A stretch of DNA of 64,000 bases from Duganella phyllosphaerae (GTDB taxonomy: Bacteria; Pseudomonadota; Gammaproteobacteria; Burkholderiales; Burkholderiaceae_D). The notes beneath the pieces were generated by a model. It saw only the letters and a program-made list of their open reading frames with translations. It ran no database searches and was not told where the DNA came from. This document shows, one piece after another, positions 16,662 through 25,064 of the stretch. The position numbers and the translations under genes were made by a program. Location: positions 62,001 through 126,000 of the forward strand of contig NZ_LROM01000147.1 of NCBI RefSeq assembly GCF_001758785.1. Reading direction: 5' to 3'. Within the stretch, counting starts at the first letter, position 1; the number at the start of each line of letters is the position of its first letter.

Positions 16662-17894
16662 TTAGATCAGCGATTCGCCCAGTTCAACCAGGTCGTCCGC
16701 GTATTCCGACTCGATCAGCTCTTTGCGGGCCACGCCGCTGCGGTACGCTGCGGTGGCGATTTTCGGCGTGACGCCGCGCAGCAGGCGCGGGTCCAGGAGG
16801 CCTGGCACCACGTAGTCCTTGCCGAAGCGCGCGTCCGAGCGGGCCATGTCGGCCAGGGCCACCACGCAGGCGCGCTTCATTTCCTGGTTGATGGTCGAGG
16901 CGCCGCAATCGAGCGCCGCGCGGAACAGGTAGGGGAAGCACAGCGCGTTGTTGATCTGGTTCGGATAGTCCGAGCGGCCGGTGGCGATGATGGCGTCCGG
17001 CGCCACTTCGCGCACCAGTTCCGGGCGCAGTTCCGGTTCCGGATTGGCCAGCGTGAAGACGATCGGGTGCGGATTCATGGCCACGATGTCGGCCTGCGAC
17101 AGCACGCCAGGACCGGACACACCGAGGAACACGTCGGCGCCAGCCATCACTTCGGACAGGGTGGTGAACGAGGTTTCGCGCGCCCATTCGAGTTTTTCGC
17201 CGTCGAGCGGACGCACGGTGGACAGCACGCCCTTGCTGTCGCAAACGAAGATGTTGTGCTTTTGCGCGCCCAGGTCCACCAGCAGTTCCAGGCAGGCCAT
17301 GGCAGCGGCGCCAGCGCCCGAGCACACGATTTTCACCGTGGCGATATCGCGGCCGGTCATCTCGATGGCGTTGAGCATGCCGGCGCCAACGACGATGGCG
17401 GTGCCATGCTGGTCGTCATGGAAGACCGGGATCGGCAGGCGTTCGCGCAGCTTGCGCTCGATGTAGAAGCACTCGGGCGCCTTGATGTCTTCGAGGTTGA
17501 TGCCGCCGAAAGTAGGGTGCAGCGAGGCGATGATCTCGACCAGCTTGTCGGGATCGCTTTCGTCGATTTCGATGTCGAAGGCGTCGATGCCGGCGAACTT
17601 CTTGAACAGGACCACTTTGCCTTCCATGACCGGCTTGCCGGCCAGCGCGCCGATGTTACCGAGACCCAGCACCGCCGAACCGTTGGTGATCACGCCCACC
17701 AGGTTGCGCTTGGCGGTGTACTCGTAGGCCTTGGCCGGCTCGCGGGCGATTTCCATGCACGGTGCAGCCACGCCCGGCGAGTAAGCCAGCGCCAGGTCTT
17801 CCTGGGTGGCGACGCTCTTGGTCACTTCGATGGCGATCTTGCCGGCGCGGCCGGCACGGTGGTATGCCAGTGCCTTCTGTTCAATGGTGCTCAT
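16662..17894 (-). CDS. maeB: NADP-type malic enzyme, short form
   Basis: This enzyme decarboxylates malate to pyruvate and produces NAD(P)H. The 410 residues cover the N-terminal malic domain (AYSPGVAAPC, NGSAVLGLGNIG, PVFHDDQHGTAIVV) and the NAD-binding domain (VCSGAGAAAMACLELL). The phosphotransacetylase-like C-terminal domain of long MaeB proteins is absent, as in other short forms; the end at GESLI looks natural. The ATG at 17894 is followed by the family-typical ALAYHRAGRAGKIAIEVTK. It is a monocistronic gene downstream of gdhA on the same strand, with a terminator between. Confidence 0.92.
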   Translation of the reverse strand: MSTIEQKALAYHRAGRAGKIAIEVTKSVATQEDLALAYSPGVAAPCMEIAREPAKAYEYTAKRNLVGVITNGSAVLGLGNIGALAGKPVMEGKVVLFKKFAGIDAFDIEIDESDPDKLVEIIASLHPTFGGINLEDIKAPECFYIERKLRERLPIPVFHDDQHGTAIVVGAGMLNAIEMTGRDIATVKIVCSGAGAAAMACLELLVDLGAQKHNIFVCDSKGVLSTVRPLDGEKLEWARETSFTTLSEVMAGADVFLGVSGPGVLSQADIVAMNPHPIVFTLANPEPELRPELVREVAPDAIIATGRSDYPNQINNALCFPYLFRAALDCGASTINQEMKRACVVALADMARSDARFGKDYVVPGLLDPRLLRGVTPKIATAAYRSGVARKELIESEYADDLVELGESLI

Positions 17895-17934
17895 GGTTTC
17901 CTTATCGTGTATGTATAAATTATTATTTTTAAAG

Positions 17935-17971
17935 CGAAAAACGCCTGCACGGGCGTGAACCGGTGCAGGCG
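17935..17971 (-). terminator. Rho-independent terminator of gdhA
   Basis: Read leftward after the gdhA stop, CGCCTGCAC (17971-17963) pairs exactly with GTGCAGGCG (17950-17942) and is followed at once by TTTTTC. It separates gdhA from maeB. Confidence 0.85.
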
Positions 17972-17993
17972 CAATGTGAAGCTGTTCTTTACA

Positions 17994-19289
17994 TCAAGGG
18001 TACAGACCGCGAACTTCGCGGGCCTGCAACACCCGGGTGCAGGCGAGAATGAAGGTCGCGGTGCGCAGCGTTACCTTCTTCTCCTGCGACACGGCCCATA
18101 CAGACTTGAAGGCGTCTTGCATGATGTGCGTCAGGCGGGCGTTGATTTCGTCCTCGCTCCAGAAGAAGCTCGAGAAGTCCTGTACCCATTCGAAGTATGA
18201 CACAGTTACGCCGCCGGCGTTAGCGAGCACATCCGGCACGATCAGCACGTCCTTGTCGGTCAGGATGTCGTCCGCTTCCGGCGTGGTCGGGCCGTTGGCG
18301 CCTTCCAGGATGATCTTGGTGCGGATGCGCGGTGCGTTGTCCGCCGTGATTTGCTGTTCCAGCGCGGCCGGAATCAGGATGTCGGACTCGATGTCCCAGA
18401 ACGCATCGCGGTCCAGGAACGCTTCGGCGCCGGGGAAACCGGCCACGCTGCCCACTTCCGCCACGTGCTTGTGCAATTGGGCGATATCGAGGCCGCCCTG
18501 GTGGACGACGGTGCCGTTGTGGTCCTGCACTGCGATCACCTTGGCGCCGGCATCGGAGAACATGGTGCCGGCCACGCCGCCCACGTTACCGAAACCCTGG
18601 ATGGCGACGCGGGCGCCTTCGATGGCCACGCCGCGCTGCGCGGCGGCTTCGCGGCCCACCACGAACACGCCACGGCCGGTCGCTTCGCGGCGGCCCAGCG
18701 AGCCACCGAGCGAGATCGGTTTGCCGGTCACCACGCCGGTGGACAGATTACCTTCGATCATGGCGTACGAGTCCATCATCCAGGCCATCACCTGTTCGTT
18801 GGTGTTGACGTCGGGCGCCGGGATATCCTTGTTCGGTCCGATGATCAGGCTGATTTCGCTGGTGTAGCGGCGCGTCAGGCGCTGCAGCTCGTTGCGCGAC
18901 AGGGTTTTCGGATCGACCCGGATACCGCCCTTGGCGCCGCCGTAGGGCACGTTGACCGCCGCATTTTTCACCGTCATCCACGCTGACAGCGCCATCACTT
19001 CCGACAGCGTCACGTCCTGGTGAAAACGCACGCCGCCCTTGCCCGGACCGCGCGACATATTGTGCTGCACGCGGTAACCCTCGTAGTGCGAGATGGTGCC
19101 GTCGTCACGCTCGATCGGCACGTCCACGGTCAGGATGCGCTTGGGGCGCTTGAGGGTTTCCACCCAGCGCGACAACGAGCCGAGGTGCGGCGTCACGCGG
19201 TCGATCTGCTGCAGGTAGACGCCCCATGGACCCAGGTCGTCGGGATTGAGGTAGGAAGGCAGTACGTGCTGCTGGTGCGCGGTGGTCAT
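17994..19289 (-). CDS. gdhA: Glutamate dehydrogenase (Glu/Leu/Phe/Val family)
   Basis: It interconverts glutamate and 2-oxoglutarate plus ammonia. The 431 residues contain the catalytic lysine motif GGAKGGIRVDPK (about 110-121), VRFHQDVTLSEVMALSAWM, the Rossmann-fold GFGNVGGVAG and IPAALEQQI. A strong AGGAG site precedes the ATG at 19289. The sequence resembles the hexameric GdhA common in Burkholderiales; cofactor preference (NAD or NADP) cannot be settled by eye. It has its own terminator and about 155 bp of upstream sequence before the LysR gene. Confidence 0.92.
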   Translation of the reverse strand: MTTAHQQHVLPSYLNPDDLGPWGVYLQQIDRVTPHLGSLSRWVETLKRPKRILTVDVPIERDDGTISHYEGYRVQHNMSRGPGKGGVRFHQDVTLSEVMALSAWMTVKNAAVNVPYGGAKGGIRVDPKTLSRNELQRLTRRYTSEISLIIGPNKDIPAPDVNTNEQVMAWMMDSYAMIEGNLSTGVVTGKPISLGGSLGRREATGRGVFVVGREAAAQRGVAIEGARVAIQGFGNVGGVAGTMFSDAGAKVIAVQDHNGTVVHQGGLDIAQLHKHVAEVGSVAGFPGAEAFLDRDAFWDIESDILIPAALEQQITADNAPRIRTKIILEGANGPTTPEADDILTDKDVLIVPDVLANAGGVTVSYFEWVQDFSSFFWSEDEINARLTHIMQDAFKSVWAVSQEKKVTLRTATFILACTRVLQAREVRGLYP

Positions 19290-19444
19290 GCGTGTGCTCC
19301 TGTGGATTCGTCGAGAATTCGTGTTGTGGGAACCAGGCTTTTGGCGTTGTTCCGGTGTGTCGAATCATAGGACTGCACCGCAGGAGCGGCCAATGCCGTC
19401 TGCGCATTCGGTTATGCAAAAGACGCATAGTTACGATATTTTTA

Positions 19445-20407
19445 CTACCTTTCTGAAACTGGCGCGCGCCGGCGCGGTGCCTTGTCGTTCTGGCGCTGCT
19501 CGAGAAAATCCCACAGGCGGCCCACGATGGCCTTGCCGCGCCGCTGGGTGGAGGGCTTTTCGCGGTACAGGCGGATGTCCATTTCGATCTCCCAGTCGGC
19601 GCTGTGGTTGTCGGCCCGCGCCAGCTGCTTTTGTTTGAGTTCGCGCGTGACCGCAGACTCGGGCAGGAAGGCGATGCCGCGCCCTTCCAGCGCCATCATC
19701 TTTAGCCCCTCGGCCATGTCGGTTTCGTAGTGCGGTTCCAGGTGCAGCGGCGGCTTGGCGTCACCGAGGATCAGTTCCACCATGCGGCCCAGGTAGGCGT
19801 TGTTGGTGTACGAGAGAAAGGGCAGCGGCGCCTTGCGGGTGCCGGGCAGCACGAATTCCGGCACGCGATTCTTGTCGCAGCGGGCGTAGGCGCGCAGCGA
19901 CTCGCGGCCCAGCACCAGCATGTCGTAGCGCGACGGGTCGAGCTGCACCGGCTGGCGCGGATGGTGGTAGCACAGCAGCAGGTCGCAGCCGCCTTCGACC
20001 AGTTGCAGCACGGCGTCGTGGACGTTGACGGCCATCAGCCGGCTGTTGATCGGTGCAAAGTCCGTCTCCAGCGCGGTGAGCCACTTGGGCACGAAAGTGA
20101 GCGAGAGCGTGTGCGGCACGGCCAGGTCGATGCTGTTCTGCGCGGCCGCGCGCTTGGAGCGGAGCATGTCGCGCGCGCCGTTGATTTGCGCCAGCATCTC
20201 GAGCGCCTGCTCGTAGAACACGATGCCGGCAGGCGTCAGGCGCGTGGGATACGACGTGCGGTCCACCAGGTCGGTGCCGAGCCAGTTTTCCAGCGACTGG
20301 ATGCGGCGCGAAAACGCCGGCTGCGTGACATGGCGCAGCGCCGCCGAGCGGCTGAAGTTATTGGTCTCCACCAGCGAGATGAAGTCTTCGAGCCATTTGG
20401 TTTCCAT
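19445..20407 (-). CDS. LysR family transcriptional regulator (HypT/YjiE-like)
   Basis: A 320-residue LysR protein. The N-terminus METKWLEDFISLVETNNFSRSAALRHVTQPAFSRRIQSLE closely resembles the HypT/YjiE branch, known in E. coli as a hypochlorite-responsive regulator. The effector domain spans about residues 90-295 and ends in a basic tail (RRRAPVSER). It lies 19 nt downstream of a MarR gene on the same strand, so the two may form one regulatory operon opposite the antiporter. The branch assignment is from memory of the N-terminus only; targets are unknown. Confidence 0.87.
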   Translation of the reverse strand: METKWLEDFISLVETNNFSRSAALRHVTQPAFSRRIQSLENWLGTDLVDRTSYPTRLTPAGIVFYEQALEMLAQINGARDMLRSKRAAAQNSIDLAVPHTLSLTFVPKWLTALETDFAPINSRLMAVNVHDAVLQLVEGGCDLLLCYHHPRQPVQLDPSRYDMLVLGRESLRAYARCDKNRVPEFVLPGTRKAPLPFLSYTNNAYLGRMVELILGDAKPPLHLEPHYETDMAEGLKMMALEGRGIAFLPESAVTRELKQKQLARADNHSADWEIEMDIRLYREKPSTQRRGKAIVGRLWDFLEQRQNDKAPRRRAPVSER

Positions 20408-20426
20408 GACGATCCTCTCGTTCTGG

Positions 20427-20885
20427 TCAGGAGTTGGAAGCGTTCATGCCGGCGATCAGGCCCAGCGCCGCGCTCATCTCGCCCAGTTGCGCCGGTGGGC
20501 AGCTGCGCAGCAGGTCACGGCTGATCTGCTCGGCCACGACCACTGCGTTCTCCAGCAGCTCACGCCCGGTGGGGGTGATGGCGGCGTAGGCCACGCGGGC
20601 GTCGCGCGGGTCTTGCTGGCGTTCGACCAGGCCGATTTTTTCCAGCGGCAGCAAGGTGCGCGTGACGCCGGAAGCTGTCAGGCCCTGGCGCTCGGCCAGG
20701 TCCACCCGGCGCAAGCGGCCGCCCGGCGCGCGGCTCAGGTAGTGCAGCAGCATGAAGTCGCCAAAGCTGATGCCATGGTAGCCACCCAGCACCTGGTCGA
20801 GCCGGCGCACCAGCGTGGCTTGCGCGCGGGCCAGGCGCAGGGTGAATTCCAGGCTGGGCGCCACTGGCGGATATTGATTGTCCAT
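20427..20885 (-). CDS. MarR family transcriptional regulator
   Basis: A 152-residue winged-helix regulator. The core runs from LARAQATLVRRLDQVL through LLHYLSRAPGGRLRRVDLAERQGLTASGVTRTLLPLEKIGLVERQQDPRDARVAYAAITPTG, the MarR recognition helix and wing. I chose ATG at 20885 because an AAGGTG site lies 6 nt upstream; a GTG at 20894 would add three residues. It diverges from a cation:proton antiporter, and a near-perfect 18-bp palindrome sits in the shared region. Control of the antiporter and itself is a reasonable inference. Confidence 0.9.
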   Translation of the reverse strand: MDNQYPPVAPSLEFTLRLARAQATLVRRLDQVLGGYHGISFGDFMLLHYLSRAPGGRLRRVDLAERQGLTASGVTRTLLPLEKIGLVERQQDPRDARVAYAAITPTGRELLENAVVVAEQISRDLLRSCPPAQLGEMSAALGLIAGMNASNS

Positions 20886-20976
20886 CGCTTGCACCTTGGG
20901 TAATTTGATTGAATACTACTTGATAAATGTTTGAGTGCGCAACTAATTATTTGTGCATTGTTCATGCTGGCAAAGC

Positions 20977-20994
20977 TATGATAACGTTTTCATA
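20977..20994. promoter_or_regulatory. 18-bp near-perfect palindrome, candidate MarR operator
   Basis: TATGATAACGTTTTCATA matches its reverse complement at 16 of 18 positions. It lies between the divergent MarR gene and the antiporter start at 21020, and it includes a TATGAT that could be a -10. This is where a MarR repressor would block transcription. Confidence 0.5.
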
Positions 20995-21019
20995 AATGAT
21001 AAAACCCGGGGACAGCACC

Positions 21020-22225
21020 ATGCACATGGGTACCACCGAAATTTTCCTGATCGCGATGCTGTTGATCTTTGCTGTGCCATACCTGATCTGGCGCGTGGGC
21101 GGCACCGACTATTACGCCCCGCTGGTGATCGTGCAGATCATCACCGGTGTGATCCTGGGGCCGGGCATCCTCGGCCGCGCCTATCCTGAGTACTACACCT
21201 TCGTGTTCAATCCGCAGGTGGTGCAGTCGTTGAACGGCATCGCTTGGTGGGCGGTGATGATTTTCGTGATGCTGGCCGGGATCGAGCTCGATCTGAAAAA
21301 GGCCTGGGAACACCGGCGCGAGAGCACCATTACCGCCAGCCTGGCGCTGGGCACGCCGCTGGTGTTCGGCTGCATTGCCGCCTTCGGCATGCTGGGTTTT
21401 GCCGGCTGGATCGGGCCGAAGGCGCAGTCGTGGCAGTTCGTGCTGGGCGTGGGCATGGCGTGCGCGGTGACCGCGCTGCCGATCCTGATTTTGCTGATGG
21501 AAAAGCTCGAGATCCTGCGCGAAAACATCGGCCAGCGCATCCTGCGCTACGCCAGCCTCGACGATATCGCCATCTGGGCGGTGCTGGCCGTGATCATGCT
21601 GGACTGGGACCGCGTCACGCGCCAACTGGGTTTCATCGTGGTGTTCATGGTGGCCACCTGGCTGTTCCGCCTGCTGATGGCCAGGCTGGAAGAGCGCGAC
21701 CGCTGGTTTGTCGCGCTGATCTGGCTGGTGGCGGTATCGTTTGCGGCGGACTGGGCCGGGCTGCACTACATGGTGGGGGCGTTCCTGGCCGGCGCCGTGA
21801 TGGACGCGCACTGGTTTGCCCAGCAACGGCTCGATTTCATGCGCCAGACCGTGCTCATCACCATCATGCCCGTGTATTTCCTCAGTGCCGGCCTGCGCAC
21901 CAACTGGGCGGTAGGCGGCTCGGCCGTGTTCGTGGCGGCGGCAGTGCTGCTGGCGGCGTCGCTGTCGGGCAAGCTGATCGGCACCCATATCGCCGGCAAA
22001 ATCCTCAAGTGGGGGCAGGGCGAGGCGTCCATCATCGGCTGGCTGTTGCAGACCAAGGCGCTGATCATGATCATCTTTTCCAACATCCTGCTCGACAAGG
22101 GCCTGATCACCAACGAGACCTTTACGGCGCTGCTATTGATGGCCATCGCCAGCACCATGCTGACGGTGCCGATGGTGTACCCAAAATTGCGGCGCGCCGC
22201 GCAGTTGATCGTCAAAACCAGCTGA
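21020..22225 (+). CDS. Cation:proton antiporter (CPA2-type)
   Basis: A 401-residue inner-membrane protein with about 12 hydrophobic segments, fitting the Na+/H+ exchanger domain of the CPA2 family. Notable parts are LIWRVGGTDYYAPLVIVQIITGVILGPGIL near the N-terminus, a central GVGMACAVTALPILILLMEKL helix pair, and ASLDDIAIWAVLAVIML, where the paired aspartates are likely to be the ion site. It lacks the TrkA-N/RCK domains of KefB/KefC. The ATG at 21020 has a GGGGA site 7 nt upstream. The transported cation is unknown. Divergent MarR control is likely. Confidence 0.87.
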   Translation: MHMGTTEIFLIAMLLIFAVPYLIWRVGGTDYYAPLVIVQIITGVILGPGILGRAYPEYYTFVFNPQVVQSLNGIAWWAVMIFVMLAGIELDLKKAWEHRRESTITASLALGTPLVFGCIAAFGMLGFAGWIGPKAQSWQFVLGVGMACAVTALPILILLMEKLEILRENIGQRILRYASLDDIAIWAVLAVIMLDWDRVTRQLGFIVVFMVATWLFRLLMARLEERDRWFVALIWLVAVSFAADWAGLHYMVGAFLAGAVMDAHWFAQQRLDFMRQTVLITIMPVYFLSAGLRTNWAVGGSAVFVAAAVLLAASLSGKLIGTHIAGKILKWGQGEASIIGWLLQTKALIMIIFSNILLDKGLITNETFTALLLMAIASTMLTVPMVYPKLRRAAQLIVKTS

Positions 22226-22231
22226 TATAAT
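22226..22231 (+). promoter_or_regulatory. Perfect -10 element before the DUF3297 gene
   Basis: TATAAT directly follows the antiporter stop and ends 6 nt before the DUF3297 ATG. That spacing puts the transcript start on the start codon. There is no room for a Shine-Dalgarno sequence, so a leaderless message is likely. Confidence 0.55.
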
Positions 22232-22237
22232 TATGGG

Positions 22238-22495
22238 ATGAACGAACCTATCCAAACCCCACAACAGCCTGCGCTGCCAGATCGCCTGTCGATCGACCCG
22301 CGCAGCCCGCACCACGTTGCCGCCGTGTTCGAACACGATGTTGGCATTACCTTCAACGGCAAAGAACGCACGGATGTCGACGAGTACTGCATCAGCGAAG
22401 GCTGGATCAAAGTCCCGGCCGGCAAAGCAGTCGACCGTCGCGGCAACCCGATGCTGATCAAGCTCAAAGGCGTGGTGACCGCGTTTTACAAGTAA
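22238..22495 (+). CDS. DUF3297 family protein
   Basis: An 85-residue protein of unknown function matching the DUF3297 family: LPDRLSIDPRSPHH, the central GITFNGKERTDVDEYCISEGWIKVPAG and a terminal KLKGVVTAFYK. The family is small, soluble and widespread in Proteobacteria. Its own promoter abuts the start and a strong terminator follows, so it is a separate transcription unit although it lies only 12 nt after the antiporter gene. Confidence 0.9.
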   Translation: MNEPIQTPQQPALPDRLSIDPRSPHHVAAVFEHDVGITFNGKERTDVDEYCISEGWIKVPAGKAVDRRGNPMLIKLKGVVTAFYK

Positions 22496-22524
22496 CCAGT
22501 GATGTCAACGCAGCGACCCAAAAC

Positions 22525-22556
22525 ACCACCTCCGGGCGACCGCAGGTGGTTTTTTT
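22525..22556 (+). terminator. Rho-independent terminator of the DUF3297 gene
   Basis: ACCACCT (22525-22531) pairs with AGGTGGT (22544-22550), and a run of T residues follows at 22550-22556. Confidence 0.9.
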
Positions 22557-22572
22557 ATGCCGGGTCGACTGC

Positions 22573-22776
22573 CTAGCTGGCTAACTGCTGCTTCGGCGGC
22601 GACTCGCGCAATTTGTCCAGCATTTGCAGCGTGTTCGGCTGCAAATTCATGATGCCGTGATAGGCGCAATATTCACAAAACGCTTCTTCGGGGCTCATGG
22701 CGACGATCGTCGCATCCGAGTGGCCACGGCGGCGCAACGCGCGCAGGCAGGCTGCATCCATATTCCTGGGGTTCAT
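22573..22776 (-). CDS. Small hypothetical protein with a cysteine pair
   Basis: A 67-residue protein with no recognised domain. The first half is basic (CLRALRRRGHSD) and the middle holds an EYCAYHG segment after an FC, giving closely spaced Cys and His residues that could bind a metal, though this is not a known motif. An AAGGGAG ribosome site lies just before the ATG, which argues that it is real. It is less GC-rich than its neighbours. It sits alone between a terminator and an AT-rich spacer. Confidence 0.6.
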   Translation of the reverse strand: MNPRNMDAACLRALRRRGHSDATIVAMSPEEAFCEYCAYHGIMNLQPNTLQMLDKLRESPPKQQLAS

Positions 22777-22943
22777 GCAAATACTCCCTTTCGAGATTTT
22801 AGTTGATGCCCGGAATTATAGATCGTAATAATTCTATATGGAAACTTTATTGGGTTTTTTTATATGTGATTTTAAAATAGTGAAACTTTGACGATCCTTG
22901 ATCATGAGGCAGTAATGTACGCTAGCGCACGTTAAACGACCTT

Positions 22944-23855
22944 TCAAATCCTGCGCTTCTTGGTGATATTTGCACTCAGCATGTCGAACAGGGTGCGCGA
23001 TGCGGGCGCCATCGCATGTTGATGCTTGCAGATCAGGCCCAGTGTCCGCTTCACGGACGGATTGACCAGCGGCACGCCGATCACGGCACCTTGCCGCTGC
23101 GCCAGGATCGACAACCCCGGCACCGCCGCCACCCCGAGCCCCGATTCCACCAGCGCCAGGATGCCCGAGACGTGGTTGATCTCGCACGAGATCCACGGGT
23201 GCTTTTCCACGCCGGCCAGCGCGGCGTCGAGCACGCTTCGGTTGCCGCTCGACTTGGCCACCGAGATGTAGCGCTCATCGACCGTGTCTTTCCAGCTCAG
23301 TTTCTTGCGCCCGGCCAGCGGGTGGTCGCGCCGCATTGCCAGCACATAGCTTTCCACGTAGATCGGCTGGAAGTTGATCTCGGGATTTTCCGCACCGGTA
23401 AAACAGATGCCGAAATCGGCCTCGCCGGTCAGCACCAGGTTGAGCACGTCCTGCGCGCTTTCGTCATGCACGCGCACGCGGATCTTCGGAAATTGCGCGG
23501 TGTACCGTTTCAGGACATCGGGCAGGAAATGCCAGACGGCCGACGGCACGCACGCCAGCGTGACCGTGCCGGTGCGGTGCGCCGCCAGGTCGGCCACGCC
23601 CAGCACGGCATCTTCCAGCCCGTTGAGCGCGTCACGCACATTGACCAGGAATGCCTGGCCCACGTTGGTCAGCTGCACGCGGCGGGTGGTGCGCTCGAAC
23701 AGTTTTACTCCCAGCGCTTCTTCGAGCTTGTCGATGCGGCGGCTCAGCGCCGGCTGCGAGATGAACAGGTCATTGGCGGCCTGGCGAAAGCTGTTGCGCT
23801 CGGCCACGGCGACGAATGCCTGCAGGTCGGGAAGATCGTAATTGATGCGTGACAT
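22944..23855 (-). CDS. LysR family transcriptional regulator of the porin-MFS locus
   Basis: A 303-residue LysR protein. The winged helix LPDLQAFVAVAERNSFRQAANDLFISQPALSRRIDKLEEALG is at residues about 8-50, then a substrate-binding-like effector domain. It diverges from the porin gene across 105 AT-rich bp (the region holds ATTGCAAT and several T-N11-A matches). This is the usual arrangement for a LysR activator of a catabolic uptake operon. The effector is probably the transported acid, perhaps a tricarboxylate, by inference from the MFS gene. Confidence 0.9.
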   Translation of the reverse strand: MSRINYDLPDLQAFVAVAERNSFRQAANDLFISQPALSRRIDKLEEALGVKLFERTTRRVQLTNVGQAFLVNVRDALNGLEDAVLGVADLAAHRTGTVTLACVPSAVWHFLPDVLKRYTAQFPKIRVRVHDESAQDVLNLVLTGEADFGICFTGAENPEINFQPIYVESYVLAMRRDHPLAGRKKLSWKDTVDERYISVAKSSGNRSVLDAALAGVEKHPWISCEINHVSGILALVESGLGVAAVPGLSILAQRQGAVIGVPLVNPSVKRTLGLICKHQHAMAPASRTLFDMLSANITKKRRI

Positions 23856-23960
23856 GCATGAATCCAGGGAAAAATTGCAATTATCAAATTATGCCATTTC
23901 TACGATGATACGAAACCAATCAGCCTCGGCAAGAAGGCATCATCGAAAAACGGAGACACG

Positions 23961-25052
23961 ATGCGACATCGTCATATGTTTGTGCTGCTGCTGGCGGCCA
24001 GCGGTACCTGCCTGGCGCAGGACGGCAATGAAATTTACGGCATCGCCGATCTGGGCGTCCGCTACGTCGACAACCTGGGCGCCAACAATGCGCCGACCGC
24101 CGGCGGTGCGCTGCCCACCGTCAGCAGCGGCGTCAACAAGACCAGCCGCTGGGGCTTGCGCGGGCAGGAAAGCCTGGGCGGTGGCTGGCAGGCGCTGTAC
24201 CGCCTGGAAGGCGGCCTCAATCTCGATACGGGCAGCTCGGCAAAGTCCGACAAGCTGTTCGACCGCCAAGCCTGGGTGGGCCTCAAAACGCCGCTCGGTT
24301 CGATTTACCTGGGGCGCCAGGCCAACCTGATTTCCGACGCGCTCTCCACGGTGGACCCGCTCGGCATCCGCTATGCCTCCTTCAATCCCAACGTCAACAT
24401 CACCGGCATGAGCAATACCGCATTCGGGCGCCACTCGTTCGGCCAGCAATACGGCACCAGCGGCTATGCCGACAATTTTTACCGGCTCGACAACACGGTG
24501 AAAGTCACCACCAACCTGGGGCCGGTCGTGGCGCGCGCTGCGTATTCGTTCGGCGAGACGCCTGGCGCCACCTCGCCCATGTCCACCTGGGGCGGGGGGC
24601 TGACGTACCAGCAGGCGGACGTGGCCGTGTCCGGCGCGGTGATGCGCTTGCGCAACCGCGACAATCTCGCGCTCGACGCCGCCTCGCTGGGCGCCGCCTA
24701 CAAGCTCGGCGACTGGCACTTCAAGGCCAATGGCGGCTACAACCGTGCCGACACCGGCGCCGGCCAGACCGTGCACCAGCGCGTGCTGTCGGCCGGCGTG
24801 AGCCGTCAACTGAGGCCCGACCTGCTGCTCACCACCGCGTACTTCAAGGTGCGGCGCACCACCACCGGCCGCGTGGACGACGGCTTCCAGCGGGCGTTTG
24901 CCTACCTGGAAAAGTCGCTGTCGCCGCGCACCACCGTCTACCTCGAATCGGACTACACCTTGTGGCAAGGGGATGCCGCCGGCGTGACCGGCAACCGCCC
25001 CAACGACCGTCGCGGCCTGGGCATGACGCTCGGCCTGATGGAAAAATTTTAA
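23961..25052 (+). CDS. Gram-negative porin (trimeric, OmpC-like)
   Basis: A 363-residue outer-membrane porin. The signal peptide ends at CLAQD (about residue 20) and is followed by the betaproteobacterial porin pattern EIYGIADLGVRYVDN, SRWGLRGQESLGGGWQALYRLEGG, FDRQAWVGLKTPLGSIYLGRQ and a C-terminal Phe, as required for outer-membrane assembly. It is the first gene of a three-gene unit with the binding protein and the MFS transporter. It would give the substrate passage across the outer membrane. Confidence 0.92.
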   Translation: MRHRHMFVLLLAASGTCLAQDGNEIYGIADLGVRYVDNLGANNAPTAGGALPTVSSGVNKTSRWGLRGQESLGGGWQALYRLEGGLNLDTGSSAKSDKLFDRQAWVGLKTPLGSIYLGRQANLISDALSTVDPLGIRYASFNPNVNITGMSNTAFGRHSFGQQYGTSGYADNFYRLDNTVKVTTNLGPVVARAAYSFGETPGATSPMSTWGGGLTYQQADVAVSGAVMRLRNRDNLALDAASLGAAYKLGDWHFKANGGYNRADTGAGQTVHQRVLSAGVSRQLRPDLLLTTAYFKVRRTTTGRVDDGFQRAFAYLEKSLSPRTTVYLESDYTLWQGDAAGVTGNRPNDRRGLGMTLGLMEKF

Positions 25053-25064
25053 TTACAGGAGAAC

